Origin: Acanthopleura granulata
Taxonomy: Eukaryota > Mollusca > Polyplacophora > Chitonida > Chitonidae
Length of the DNA stretch: 64,000 nt
Assembly: GCA_016165875.1 (NCBI GenBank)
Contig: JABBOT010000023.1
Location: 1,798,001-1,862,000, forward strand
Direction of reading: 5' to 3'
The notes beneath the pieces were generated by a model. The model had not been told where the DNA came from. It saw only the letters and a list, made by a program, of their open reading frames with translations, and did not search any database. Shown piece by piece: positions 35,301 through 46,800 of the stretch (the first letter of the stretch is position 1; every line of letters begins with the position of its first letter). A program made the position numbers and the translations under genes.

Positions 35301-37816
35301 AAGGTTCTTATCACGAACATTTGCAGGTTTCAGTAACAGTTGATCAAAAACGTATTCAGGTAAATGTTGGAACGTACATTTTGACATTGGCATTTTATTG
35401 CTGTCTGTATACATGCTACCCTTGCGGACAAGGGCAATATGATATATGGATTTTTTTTAACACGTGAACAGCTGTTAAACGTGTTCTGTGGCTTGTTCTC
35501 TAACCTTTTTACAACTGATACGGTTCATTAATTCCAAGGATGACACTAACTCAATCATTAGTTACAAGTAGAACTACATGTAGTTTCTCCAGAAGTATAC
35601 ATGAGCGCCAATTCATTCTAGCAATTGTGCAAAAGAGTTGCCAATCTTCATTGAATATTCACTAATAAAGGTCCATAGCTACCCGGCAGGATGTTTTTTA
35701 CCTCTAATCTCTACTTTTCGTCTTTATTCTGAAAACAAAGATGTTATATAATTCGCCAAGATTAAAATGTGAGCTTAACACAGTGCAGTTACCCAAGTAA
35801 AAGTTTCTATATGATGTTCTATATGATAAGATTTCCCCCGTTTCGTATTACGTTGAAACATTTGTTTGAGGGAAATGTTTGAACGAAAAGACATTAACTC
35901 ACATTAGTGAAGTTGCTAATTAACCCAAAAAAATCTTCCCATTAAATAAGTTCGTGGAAAATTGGCAGTAATACTGAAGTAGAGCAGGGCTCCTTATCTG
36001 CTTAAAATGATATTCTTAGCCCATAGAATTTGCCTGTACGTGTCCCTCTACTTTTAGTGAAAGTATCATAAGAGGATTTCTTTCCAAGTTTTATCCCATT
36101 ATGGCAGCAAAAAGATTCCAATCATTACGCATGTTTTCAACAAGCAGGCTTCGATCACCACACCTTTGCCCACTTTCCCGGAGAAGCGCAATAAGCGAAT
36201 ATAGAGACGGTGAAATTTTAGCATCTTACACCATAAATAGCCAAGCCATTATATATTGTGAAAAGGGTTCCTATCAGACAACCGCCATATGCCGCAATAA
36301 CACAAAATAGGGGAATTAGCACATCCATACACAAGGGCTCAGCATTTGATTTTTATACAAGAACTCTGTCCTTAGCAATAAAATGATTTATAATGAAATG
36401 GCCGTATAACTATTAAATTTGATGTCGTTTAACGCCATATTCAAATGCGCTTCTCCAAAATGACGACATACGAGCCTAAATTCATGAATGGTTCTATAAG
36501 AATGACCATGTGGCCTAGAAGAAGTCAAATACACAGTTTTTATTATATCACTGCGAAAATAAATAAGTAACAGCATTGTGGGTTTTTTTCAGGAGCACCT
36601 TGCAAACCACAATATTGTTAATTCAATGTCGTTGCTGGATGTTAAGTATTGGCTTTAGAGCATTGGATTCGAACTCGTCAAAGTCTTATTTGATTCAGTG
36701 TATCAATATCTGAAGAATGGCTTGCAGAATGTCAATAACTACTTTGTGAAAATGTGCTTAGGAAACATTCTGGCGATAAAATCAAATATTTACATTGGAT
36801 ATCATCAAATGAAGGTATTAAATTTGACCAAAACAGTGTTCACACATATTCTTTGTGTGAATGATATTACAATATTCTGGTCTGAGGGCTGGCCATGCTC
36901 GTATTGGCAAAATGGCTTCCCATATTGCGGATTTTAGTTGAACAAAAGCTGCATGCTCCATGTATATGATACCTATAAAATAATATAATATACCATATCA
37001 AGACTAGATTTCCGTTTTTGTGGATTGTCATCCGTTGGAAAGTACTGTATAAACATAATGAAATTGAAGGATAATGCACACGTTTCACGTTATCCTTGGG
37101 CATACCTAAAAGAATCCCATATTCATGTATTGGTGCATAATTTACCACAGTGATCAGTACTGCTTGTTTTTAACATTACCTTACCCGAGAGCTGCGGTTT
37201 AAACATTACCAAGACATATACAAATACTGGCAAAAAGGATTACGTCGTAATTAACACGGAAGAATGTTGGTTTAGTTTATGAAATAAATGAAAGATATTT
37301 ATGAGCAAGCAGAAGGAATAAATGATTGAGGTTTAACGCCTATCCTTAATGTTTCAGCCATATCGTGGCGACAAGCATAATTGAACCACGAGTAAAATAT
37401 TTGCGAACGTTATATTTAATGACCATTAATTTGTGACATCAACTGCACTGCATACTCCACCTTGTACTTTGGACGCGATCTGACAATTGTACGCGACGGC
37501 CATGTACTCCGTTTGATTCCGGTCACACTGTGCCAGAACACCCAACTGTGGCTTAACATTGCAATAGTTCAGGCCATTGCACTCTTGGCCGACCGTATCA
37601 AAGGCGGCTTCATCTCTCTGGAAGCAGTCGTTACAAGAGGGTCGGCAGCACATAGGATTGAGGATCGGTGTGGGGGTGCCATCTGTGCTGGCGAGACATG
37701 CTGGTTCCTTCTTGACTCCCAGGATGACGTCATGGATAAGGATGGAGGTGTACAGAGGACATTTGATGTTCAGCATACGGGAAATGCCGCAACATTCGCT
37801 AGTGATATACATATTG
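31836..37816 (-). CDS. SUEL-type lectin-like, mucin-stalked single-pass membrane protein (5' end missing)
   Basis: Four exons: 37461-37816 (or 37798), 34813-35277, 32778-32853 and 31836-32358. The joins are phase 1, phase 1 and phase 2, and every junction keeps the frame, which strongly supports the model (about 472 residues seen). In order: a Cys-rich domain with the SUEL/Gal_Lectin pattern (LNIKCPLYTSILIHDVILG at the front, CNGLNYCNV in the middle, YMAVAYNC at the end); a Thr/Ser/Pro-rich stalk with several N-glycosylation sites; one hydrophobic helix; and a cytoplasmic tail with an acidic patch and PPAPPVPPPPPP. Such lectin domains bind rhamnose or galactose in egg lectins, latrophilins and EVA-1. 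The role here is inferred: sugar recognition or adhesion at the cell surface. The signal-peptide exon, expected above 37817, was not found. Confidence 0.7.
32470..32660 (-). mobile_element. SINE copy in the last intron of the lectin gene
   Basis: TTTTATTGGTGTTTTACGCC, then ACGGCGGCCAGCATTATGGT, GCAGACCTTCCCACC and GACCGGAAAGGAGGCCAGCG. The 3' half and part of the middle are present; the tRNA-like head is truncated. It has the same orientation as the host gene. Confidence 0.9.
32666..32703. promoter_or_regulatory. Cluster of three CACGTG E-boxes
   Basis: CACGTG occurs at 32668, 32683 and 32696. Two lie in the longer context AAAGTCACGTGAAAGGAA, which resembles the TFEB/MITF-type GTCACGTGAC site. 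It is palindromic, so it acts on either strand. It sits at the broken head of a SINE, in the intron between the membrane-helix and tail exons. Binding is not shown. Confidence 0.35.
32778..32853 (-). CDS. Transmembrane-helix exon
   Basis: A 76-bp exon: acceptor TTTACACAG, donor TAG/GTAAGTG. It encodes GAMIGG then VAAAAGLLVFVLSLVML, followed by a basic stop-transfer cluster RRRRK that is completed by the next exon. It is too short for ordinary open-frame calling, but both splice sites and both phases fit. Confidence 0.75.
32854..34812. other. Intron of the lectin gene; nothing further seen
   Basis: AT-rich with chance short frames only. No repeat family from this window was recognised. Confidence 0.5.
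34813..35277 (-). CDS. Mucin-like stalk exon
   Basis: The acceptor CCTTCACAG enters in phase 1 and the donor AAAG/GTAATG leaves in phase 1. It encodes about 155 residues rich in Thr, Ser and Pro (for example FGTTTPPQPTWTTAKYQPTS), with sequons NLT, NST twice and NFS, and a single Cys (DLCGRL). This suits a heavily glycosylated extracellular stalk. The overlapping frames at 34675-34953, 34748-35056 and 34870-35136 are shadows. Confidence 0.7.
35278..37460. other. Intron of the lectin gene; nothing further seen
   Basis: AT-rich sequence with short unsupported frames on both strands (36101-36310, 36698-36937, 36867-37148). No domain or repeat was recognised. Confidence 0.5.
37461..37816 (-). 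CDS. SUEL-type lectin-like domain exon
   Basis: Two in-frame acceptors (GGTCAG at 37817, CACTAG at 37799) both leave phase 2. The donor is CAAG/GTGGAG at 37460. The spacing CNGxxxCxV, then a Cys and YMAVAYNC, fits the second half of a SUEL domain, and LxIxCP...I.I.DxxxG...C fits the first half. There are more cysteines than in a minimal SUEL domain (CCGI, MCCRPSCNDC), so the disulphide pattern is probably modified. The overlapping plus-strand frame at 37462-37884 is a shadow. Confidence 0.65.
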
Positions 37817-38385
37817 CTGACCAATCACCGTCTGATATTTTGTCTGAAAGGTCAAAACAGATAAAAGAGTCTGGAAAAAGTTAAAGAGGACAAGACCTAA
37901 AGATAAAGGCTGGGCTGTTGGATTCGAGAGTTTGGTCAAAATAAACATCGATACATGAAAAGACGAACACTCTAGTAAAAAGATGTAAACAAGCATTCTG
38001 GGAGTCCCTTGCCGGTTTAGAAGTCTTCTTGTCGCTTTAGGCCGTCTGAGTAATAACTATCTGAGTAAATAACATATCTCGGAGTAGCCATGCACCAAAT
38101 GTGAAGTCAGAATATCCAAACGTTTACAAAAAGTCTGTTTCTTTTCACAACGATGAACCCTTTTGCAAAACGTCAGGAAAACTATCCAAGTGAAAAAAAA
38201 CAAAAAACAAAAAAAAAACAGGACAAAAGCTATCATAGTTTTGTCTAAAATGGACACAACGGTCCAAAATTCCAACTTGATATGTATCTTGCTATGGCAA
38301 AGCCATGTACCTGTACCAAGATACAATTCAATACGACTCACTGTTTTAAAAAATAGTGCTTCGGGACGAAATTAAAATGACTAAG
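37817..38385. other. Upstream flank of the lectin exons
   Basis: The signal-peptide exon was sought here. The only hydrophobic minus frame (within 38057-38341, MIAFVLFFFCFLFFF) comes from an A-rich run at 38194-38220 and is not convincing. Confidence 0.35.
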
Positions 38386-39012
38386 GAGGTGTAAGCTTAA
38401 AATTATTTAAGATATCATGAAGTTATTTAATAATATCAAGAAGGGATTTAAGAATCATCAATTTATTCAATGATATCATTTCTTGATGTCTTGAATTGAA
38501 TTCATGATGTCATTAATTTTTTTAATGAATTAATTTGATTAATGATATGTCATTCCATTCTTGATATCTTGAATTCAATTAATGACATGTTGAATTCCAT
38601 TCATGATATTTTGAATTCAATTCGTGATGTCATTAAAGATGGCAGTACCGTCGATCCCCTCCTAACGAGCAATCTAACCAAAATGGCGGGCTTGCCAACT
38701 GCATCTCCACAATTAATGGCATCTTGAAACGAATTCGTGATATCATAAACTGAATTCGTGATATCTGTAAATGATTTGAGTGTTATCAAGAAATACACAG
38801 TATTTCTTGATATCTTTAATCCTATTATTGGTGTCCTTAAATCAATTTTTGTAGTCTTTAACGTATTTCATCATATCTTAAAATGACACCAACAAGTGAT
38901 TCAATCATTTCAGGAAGGAATTTATGATATCTTAAATGATTTTCTGATATCTATATTTATATAAAGTATTTACAGGTATCATTAATTTACTTGAAGATGT
39001 CATGATTTATTT
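38386..39012. repeat. AT-rich array of short palindromic units
   Basis: Repeated variants of GATATCNTGAATTCAATT and TTCATGATATCATT occur in both orientations about every 20-30 bp. Each unit is nearly self-complementary (GATATC and GAATTC cores). A non-repeat island at about 38638-38715 interrupts it. It is not coding, although frames such as 38542-38727 and 38601-38798 cross it. Confidence 0.75.
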
Positions 39013-40665
39013 TAAGAAAACGAAAGTAAAAGGTAAAACGGCTTGCCATACGTCCGACACTGGCAGGGGACTGATAAAGAATTATTTATTTTCAAGGTTA
39101 ATTTTTTATTTTAAAAAGTAATCGTGTGTATTATAGAAACAACAGACAATTACATCTTTACATGTGGTTACTGCACGGGTTGGCTGAAGTTTTTAAAATC
39201 AGAATTAACAATTTCTAATTATATTTCTAAAAGTAAAATATATATTGGAATCAAATACTTAAAATAAAAATGTGAAAAAAATCATTGAAATACGCAATAT
39301 CTGAAACATTATTGTTGTTAAAAACAAGGATGGAGATGGGAGGGAGATGAGACTTTCTTAACAATTTGCCATGAACAAGATTTGAAATTGCATATTTTCA
39401 ATCTACATCATAACACAACATTCGGTTAAACCGCTTTATTGTATTTAATTTCTATGACTTGACGTTGATTTTGCCGTTTGAGCAGTTCTCGTTTATAAGA
39501 CCTATTCTTGACGATTTTTTTTCATCGTTTAGCTTTATGGGATTGTTTTATGGAAATTAGCACATTAGCGCTAATTACAAGTTTAATGGTACACATGGAT
39601 GGAAAAAAATACATCATGTATTGCATAACATCGCAATATGAAAACAATCATGCATTTCAACAAATGTCATGATCGTACTGCCACATGTGCGCAGTTTAGC
39701 TGCCATGGGATGTATGTATTGTAAATCATTGCTTGTTGAGCGGCAAGGTGACGCTGACCTGAGGAGGTCGTGAAAGACAAGGTCACTGCAGACATAACTC
39801 ACACTGAATCAATATGAAGTGAAAAACAGTTATCTCAGAGTGTACATTAAGCAATTTTCAACCATTAATATATATTGATTCTAAGATTATTCATTTATTT
39901 TCACTTCATGTTTATTGTTCTTAGAAGAATTCAGCATGTTCATTAAACAGCAATGGCGGTGGAAAATTGCACGCTATATGCTGAATGACCCAAAATCTCA
40001 ATCTAGTGCAATTACCAAGTTGGACACATTCTAAAATGTCATGGAAATATTTGTTCAGTTTCCAGTCGTAGGGAATAGACGCGTGCCACGATGAAGGTTG
40101 ACATTGCTGGGATTAAGAGAGAAGGCTAACTAGGCACTTTTATAGTTTTAGCGTCACAAACATGTTTATTGTTCAAATTTCCCATGTGGACATAACGCGG
40201 CTCGCTCTTACGCAAAATGCCACAGCATAGAATCTCAATCTTTGTTTAACCACAGAGATAGTGGCATTCGTAAAATACATCAATGCACTTTCAATACAGT
40301 CTTTAATTAACACATAAAACTAAAATAATTGCCTTGATTTACATACACTTGTCAGGTTCGTAATTTCTTGCACCGAATGAGTTACACTTTCGTGGATACT
40401 CAGCCTAAAATCATTCAGCATCAGATGACCATATACAGAACTACTGCTGGAAAACAGCGTTTTTTCTGAACATTTTTGCTAGGAAATCAGGTGGAATATT
40501 TTGATTTAAAGATAGCAATTTTCAACATTCAAAATATACTTTTTATGAATTTAATTAAATTTTAAATATAAATGTAACTTGGTAACCTCGTACTCAACTC
40601 ATATTTCAGATATTTACCAAGCTGATCGTTTAAATTTATAATGATTGAAATTAAACAACCAAACG
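39013..40665. other. No gene or repeat recognised
   Basis: AT-rich DNA with only short, unsupported frames (for example 39614-39802). Confidence 0.5.
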
Positions 40666-40855
40666 TGACACTCGTATACCACTCTTAACATATACTTACC
40701 ACCCGTGACATTAGCATACCACTCCTGCCATTCGTATACCACTCCTGACATTCGAATACCACTATAGTGGGTATTCGTATACCACTCTTGATGGTGGAAA
40801 ACCACTAGTGGGCATTCGTATACAACTGGTGACAGTGATAGATCACTCGTACACA
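40666..40855. repeat. ~20-bp minisatellite, about 9 units
   Basis: The unit is near GACATTCGTATACCACTCCT, with substitutions and 1-2 bp indels. The 90-residue minus frame at 40614-40886 is a reading of this array (VVYE and WYAN repeats) and not a gene. Confidence 0.8.
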
Positions 40856-40967
40856 GCAAACTGGTATTCACAGTACATAATCTCAAAACACGTTTAGAAT
40901 GTTAAATGGAACATCAAAAGTCAGGGTCTTTAAAACTCTGGTAGGTTTTGCCAGGACTTCAGTCAGT

Positions 40968-41292
40968 GTTATCAATGATCCCATGGGTAGTAGTTACCAA
41001 TGGTCCCATGGCTGGTGGTTATCAACGATCCTAGGGTTGGTAGTTATCGATGGATCTAGAGCTGTTAGCTATTAATGGACCCAGGGCTGTTATCTATCAA
41101 TGACGCCAGGGCTGTTAGTTATCAATGGCCCCAGGACCGTTAGTTATCTATGGTCGCAGGGCTGGTAGTTACGAATATCTCAGGGTTGATATTTATCAAT
41201 GGTCCCGGGGCTGGTAGTTATCACTGGTTCCAGGGCTGTTAGTTTTCAATGGTCCCAGGGCTGGTAGTTATCGGCGGCCCTGGCCCTGGTAT
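40968..41292. repeat. 25-bp minisatellite, about 13 units
   Basis: The unit core is GTTATCAATGGTCCCAGGGC followed by TGGTA. Period is 25 bp with few indels. It is unrelated in sequence to the arrays further right. Confidence 0.85.
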
Positions 41293-42546
41293 TTGTTAAC
41301 AGTGTCAGTTTGTTAACACTCCCTACAGCCTGGTCTAAGGCTAAAAAAATTCTTACCTGCCAAATGTGTTCGCAGTATTTGCTCGACTGTGTAAGATGAC
41401 TTATCAGGAGTTGCTACATCGAAACGGAAATCTGGTTCAAGCCCTCATGCCGTGCGCAACCTGGTGTAGAAATCAAGATGTTTGAACAGTTTGGAAACCA
41501 CTGTTCTTGTTATCAAACACACAGTGTCTTCAGTCATCCAGTGGCTGATATAATTAGTCACTTTCGTGGTAAGTCATTGCTAAACATTAATTTATTAATA
41601 AAGAAACAGACTGCATCTCTGCCAGTGGCGGTGGAGGATGGACACATGATTGATTTCAAAGAAATCATGCTTTTGTAGAGAACTACATGTCTTTGCTGCT
41701 CAACTGAAACACAGAGAGTTTAGAAGGAGAAATCACCTTTTCTGTTTAATCACTGGTTGATGTCGATCTCACGTGATTTCTTGGACGCACTGCTATACCA
41801 CACATGAAATATTATTGTGGTTTTTCGAACTCATCAATTGTTTAGCTGCCCACTCGGAACGAACTTGGACAATGTTATTTCAGTGACATTTCGGTTCATG
41901 CACATGGGGTGTTTGGGTGCTTATACTTTTTCGCAAATAAAAAAAGTTTCATCGACAGATATCGTTTATCCATATAACTGTCCTGTTTACTTGTGTTAAG
42001 AATCGCCCAGCGTGAATGATTTTCAATTGACCGTCAAAATTTCAGAGATTAATGCTTGTCCATGGATATCTAGTGATATACAAGTTGTGTGTTGTGGTGT
42101 ATTTTAATATTGTACTCATGACGCAAAAGCCGCTCATATTTCTAAACAAAAGAGATGAAAGACTCGCAACAGTTACGCTTAGGCCAACAGGCCTACTTCA
42201 GTGTTATAATACACAGTGTAAACCTCATATTTCTGAACAACAGAGATGAAAGATTCGAAACAATTACGCTTAGACCAACAAGCCTACTTCAGTACTATAT
42301 TACACCGTGTAAACCTATGCTTTCCAGCCGTCATTTTCAAATACAAAAGGAATACACATTGAATGTGTACATATAACATATGTGTAACTACTGTAAGATG
42401 TGTCACATGTTATCACCGTTATCATTCCATAATTGTGTCTGATCAAAACAAGTCCAGAACTTGTTCTATATCTCTACATCCATATATAATATGCTGACGG
42501 AAACAAGCACCTCTTTAGAGCGAGTCAGGGTCATCTCGATTTAGAT
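41293..42546. other. No gene recognised
   Basis: There is a local direct repeat of about 85 bp at 42135-42215 and 42220-42305 (ATTTCTAAACAAAAGAGATG versus ATTTCTGAACAACAGAGATG, then GCCTACTTCAGT in both). Open frames here overlap that repeat and are unsupported. Confidence 0.5.
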
Positions 42547-43052
42547 CAATTGCATGGCTCCCTGTGTAGGCCAATTGAAAGGCCTCTCTAGGTAGGACAA
42601 TTGAAGGGCCTCTGTGTCTAGGACAATTGAAGGTCCTCTTAATCTAGGACATTTGAGGAGCATGTCTATCTAGGACACTTGAAAGGCCTCTTATAATCCA
42701 GGACAGTTGAAAGGGTTCTTAATCTTGGACAAATGAAGGGCCTCTTCATCTAGGACAATTGAAGAGAGTTTTAATGTAGGACAATTGAAGGGCCTCTTAA
42801 TGTAGGATAATCTGAGGGTGGAAACCCGCGACCAATCTCAGGTTGCTGGCGGAGTTTCCCACGTACGGTGTAGGACCCTTTAAGGGCCACTATATCTAGG
42901 ACAATTGAAAGGCTTCTTTATTTAGGACAATTGAAGGACCTCTCATCTAGAACAGTTGAAGGGTCTTAGTCTAAGACAATTGAAGGCCTCTTAATCTAGG
43001 ACAATTGAAGGGCCTTTCTATCAAGAGCAATTGAAAGGCTTCTTTATGTAGT
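42547..43052. repeat. 26-bp minisatellite, about 16 units, interrupted
   Basis: The unit core is GGGCCTCTTAATCTAGGACA then ATTGAA. Units lie at 42547-42808 and 42873-43052, with a SINE fragment between them. Confidence 0.85.
42814..42872 (-). mobile_element. SINE fragment inside the 26-bp array
   Basis: GGTGGAAACCCGCGACCAAT, then CTCAGGTTGCTGGCGGAG and TTTCCCACGTACGG match the SINE middle region only. The termini are absent, so it is either a truncated insertion or was captured when the array expanded. Confidence 0.75.
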
Positions 43053-43160
43053 TAGGCGTTAAGTCATAATCATTCAATCTTTATGACAATTTATGTCTAG
43101 GGTTGGTGAAGGGCCTCACGGCGGTATGAGGAGAAACCAGGAAAATACTACTAACCAGAA

Positions 43161-43500
43161 TGAATGAATGAATGCTTATTGTTTAACGCCCTACTCAAGA
43201 ATATTTCACTTATACGAAGGCGGTGTCTCCTTGGTGCAGGACGGATTTTCACCGTATCTTTTATCTGGTGCTGCCTCACCGAGACGACTTGCCGAAGACA
43301 CCCAACAAGCCCCCTCACCCAGTCACATTATACTGACACCGGGTCGACCAGTCCACCCTCTATCCTCTTATTGCTGAGCGTCTAGCGAGGAAGCAGGATG
43401 TACCATTTTTTACAGTCTTTGGTATGACCCGACCTAGGTTTGAACCCTCATCTCCCCGTCCGAAAGCTGACGATCTACCATCTGCGCTAACCAGGCGGGT
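43161..43500 (-). mobile_element. Full-length tRNA-derived SINE (type 2) with 13-bp target-site duplication
   Basis: Flanked by perfect copies of CTACTAACCAGAA at 43148-43160 and 43501-43513. Reading on the minus strand, it starts with a tRNA-like head: A box in TGGTTAGCGCAGATGG and B box GGGTTCAAACC near 43436-43448. A unique ~190-bp body follows, then the same 3' segment as the other SINEs (CTTATACG, AATATTTCACTT and GGGCGTTAAAC equivalents) and a GAAT-rich tail. It is about 340 bp. The middle differs from the type at 59864-60142, so two SINE types share one 3' end. Confidence 0.9.
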
Positions 43501-43959
43501 CTACTAACCAGAAAGAAAAGCACTGTGGGTGTTTTCATCTAAATATGCCTGTATCTCTCGTATTCATTCTCCAACGATTAAAATAGCAGTCATGGAATCC
43601 AGGTCAAGGTCGAGTATTTCAGTGATACTTCATCCTTCAGTGCTCATAGATTTACAAACAAACGAGGTGAGGATGACCATTATATATATTTTTAAGAGAT
43701 TATGTTGCTAATTTTATTAATGAATTTTGAAATTTGACTTCTGATATCACTGCACTGGGTGACGATGTGAGTTGTGATTTGGATACTTAGCCTACCACAG
43801 GAGCCCGTCGTACACATGGTCGTCAGATATAAAAGAGCCCTTTCATACTCATAATTGGGCGCATTGCATATAGTAGAGCCCCTCATACACATGATCGGGG
43901 CCATCAAATACGACAGTGCTATTCATACAGATGACTGAGACCATCAAGTGTACTAGTGA

Positions 43960-44180
43960 TGATTACAGTCTAAGTCTAAGTTATTGATTAAAAACCTTGA
44001 ATGTCAAGGATACTTCATCAAACGCCTTCACTCTAAGTTTCCTAAACTTCACAGGGAGCAAGTGCTCACTGTTATTGGCAAATATGGAACGAGGGTTCAA
44101 AATCTGTGGCCATCTTTAAGAGACTGTGTCAGCATCCACACCGGGTGTGTTACAGCCATTCACACACCTCACTGAGACCA
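43960..44180 (+). mobile_element. Retroelement-like ORF fragment, family K
   Basis: Reads LLIKNLECQGYFIKRLHSKF, then PKLHREQVLTVIGKYGTRV, then QNLWPSLRDCVSI. The pattern of a GY-x-x-x-RL helix, a KF helix and then a KYG motif recurs in 8150-8700 and 47330-47830. It looks like the C-terminal part of a mobile-element protein. I cannot name the class. Confidence 0.4.
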
Positions 44181-44427
44181 CTGAGTTTGTTTGAGGAAGC
44201 GTCGTTATTAAAGGTTCTAACAGTCCTAAGCAATAAAATATTTAAATTCGACTGACAGAATTTAAAGAATTGCGGTGAGTACTTTTAGACATTTGAATTA
44301 ATAACGAATTTATACTTGTGGAATAATGTTATATCAGCAGCATCTGCATTAGTCAATAAATCTCAAACGGGATAATATCAAAACCCCCTTTTTTTAACTG
44401 CTTATATAACTATCATGGCATATAAGC

Positions 44428-44627
44428 GCTCAAGTCCAGCTCTGGTTGGCTTTCTCTTCAGTCGCACTATGGAATGTCTGCAAGCAGCCTGCGGATGGCC
44501 GCGGGTTTCCCAAGGGCTCTGCCCGGTTTCCTCCCACCATAATGCTGACCACCGTCGTATAAGTGAAATATTCTTCAGTACAGCGCAGAACAAAAATCAA
44601 ATAAATAAATAAATAGATAAATAAATT
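44428..44627 (+). mobile_element. SINE copy, 5' truncated
   Basis: CAAGTCCAGCTCTGGTTGGC (end of the tRNA-like head), then TGCGGATGGCCGCGGGTTTC, GGTTTCCTCCCACCATAATG, CGTCGTATAAGTGAAATATT and an AAATAAATAAAT tail. Both open frames over it are SINE sequence. Confidence 0.9.
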
Positions 44628-45952
44628 ATGGCTAAGAGTTAGGTTAAAAGGAAGTAGATCCTTTGATGAATTCAAAGGTACAAAATACCAAAAGAGGATA
44701 TTACTGTTTACCCTGGTCAAAATTGAGATACTATTGTACGTTTAAGTTCTAGCACAGAAGCCTGGAATATTTCAACAGCAGTAAAACTATTATCGTAAAG
44801 TGATTTTAATACCAGAGTAAAACAATATTACATACCTAATCATCCAATCCTCTTAGTATTCTGGTCATAGAGCTATTTCTAAGTTTCTTCAGCAGGCAAA
44901 AATTACTACAGATACCAAAAACCTTGGTCAGTACTGTGAGCACGACACTGTCCTCTGAATTCTGTCTACGGCGAAAAGACTCGGCTTACGTGCAGTAAAG
45001 TCTTATGGTAGAAACGGCAGTTCCTTCCCTAAAGTTTGACAATCTGAGCTTAAAGCGCAAGGTTGCATCGCTATGAAAGTTAAGAGAAGTTGACAGACCT
45101 TGGTCGTGTATGTGGTTTGGGTCTTATTGGCATTAGACTGTTGCAGCCATACCCTCCGAGTTTTAAGGCAACCTCAACCTTTGACCTTAAACAATGGGAA
45201 TACCCCATAAGTCATGCTGCGTCAACAGCTTAGCAACTGCAAATATAAACTGTTGGTTTGGTAGAGATTAACAGTCACCAGTAAAACCCTTAGCGCGATA
45301 TTAACCTGAACGGTTAACTATCAAATACAAGGCACTCAGTCCGACTTCCTTATCCAATAAACATTTCAAGACATTTTCATTCGTTTGCAATCTTTGTCTT
45401 GCATTATCGAAGTCAAGGCCTGTTGACCTGACACTGGACAGGCGTGAGAAGGCGTAAGGTCAACAGACTTTTCGGTTTTGCACAGTTTGTAAAACTTACT
45501 CTAACGGATGAAGTAGTTTGACGGTTGGAGATGCAGTATTTGAATGTAGGGTTGCCCCACATTGCAAATTAATGTTCCTCCTGTAGTGTAATCTGTTATG
45601 GATTTTCTTCTTTTACAACTGCGTGCGATGTTATTGGCAGGACAACTTAAAGCAGAATGACAGTCATTCACATTTTATCGTCACCTATAAAACGGACACA
45701 CCACAGGTTTTACCCAGGATATGATTATGACCAACTTAATTCATTGCCAACCCTTTTATAAAACCAGTGAGAGTTATCATCTTAGTTATTTCAGTTACAC
45801 TTCATCGAGATTTTTGTCAAAGATCACAGTGATTTGGAAACTATGCAACACTCCTTGTACCAGGTTAACCGGAATGGGATGTATATTGAAATGAACAAAG
45901 TCAAAGACACAGCCTGCAAAAAAGATGTTTAATGGCGTAATAGGTCATTAGC
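44628..45952. other. No gene or repeat recognised
   Basis: I see no supported open frame and no member of the repeat families found elsewhere in the window. Confidence 0.5.
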
Positions 45953-46100
45953 TTCATTTATTGATTTGATAGGTGTTTTAGACCTTACTAAAGAATATTT
46001 CACCTCCACGACGGCGGCCAGCATTATGGTGGGAGGAAAAAAGGACAGAGCCCGGAGGAAACCTACGACCACCCGCAGTTTGCTGGCAGACTTCATTATA
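45953..46100 (-). mobile_element. SINE fragment
   Basis: CATTTATTGATTTGATAGGT, then ACGACGGCGGCCAGCATTAT, GGTGGGAGGAAAAAAGGACA and CGCAGTTTGCTGGCAGAC. 3' half only. Confidence 0.88.
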
Positions 46101-46669
46101 TTTAAATCCGTTCTCTGCTTCAGTCCACTTTCTATAAGAATTCAACAAACATAAAGTACCCTATATATTCGCAGATGTGTGATCATAAAACTGAAAATAT
46201 GTACAAGAATCACTTGATGAATTGATAAATTAGTAGACTGTAGCTATTCATACAGAGGACTCCAAACACGCGTAAATATCCATACAAGGCTAAATTAGCT
46301 TTAAATAGGAGATGAATGAAGGAAACTGTAAGTTGATACTTGTTACAACTCTTCAGCCATTTTGGAATAAATAATGTTATTTCGTATGACTATATAAAGG
46401 CTTTACGGCATAATTTGATGCAAAGGAAATCACGTTCTAAAGCGGTAGCCCTCAGCAGGTTTTAATTCATCCAATTTTCTCAGTGATTCTTTCATTCTTT
46501 GACCAGACTTTTTTCAATTCCACAAATCCCTAAGGTTGTGATGGTTACGATGTTTCACGCTTTCTTGAGTGTCTTTTTAACAATGTCAGGGTGTAACTTG
46601 GGCGATATCGCCTTACAGAACTGTTTTGGTTTGTGCTTTTGCTAAATATCTATGAAATTCTACAGCATA

Positions 46670-46800
46670 GAGAGCAAAACTAGAGCAGTGGTCATTTGCA
46701 ACTGGTGAAATCCGGCCTCTTGTCAATTCAGCTCAGTTAGGGTTTTATTCTAGCTGTTCATGTAAGCGTTTAAGAAGAAACCACTTAAAATACTTACAGT
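46670..46800. repeat. Interspersed repeat, family M, opposite orientation to 8905-9500
   Basis: AGAGCAGTGGTCATTTGCAA, then CAGTTAGGGTTTTATTCTAG and CTGTTCATGTAAGCGTTTAA correspond to the reverse complement of the 8905-9500 pair. Confidence 0.5.

Noticed and set aside
37462..37884. 140-residue plus-strand ORF
   Set aside because: A shadow of the lectin-domain exon, whose minus-strand reading has the cysteine pattern and matching splice phases.
38057..38341. Signal-peptide exon for the lectin gene
   Set aside because: The hydrophobic stretch derives from an A-rich run and there is no convincing donor in phase 2.
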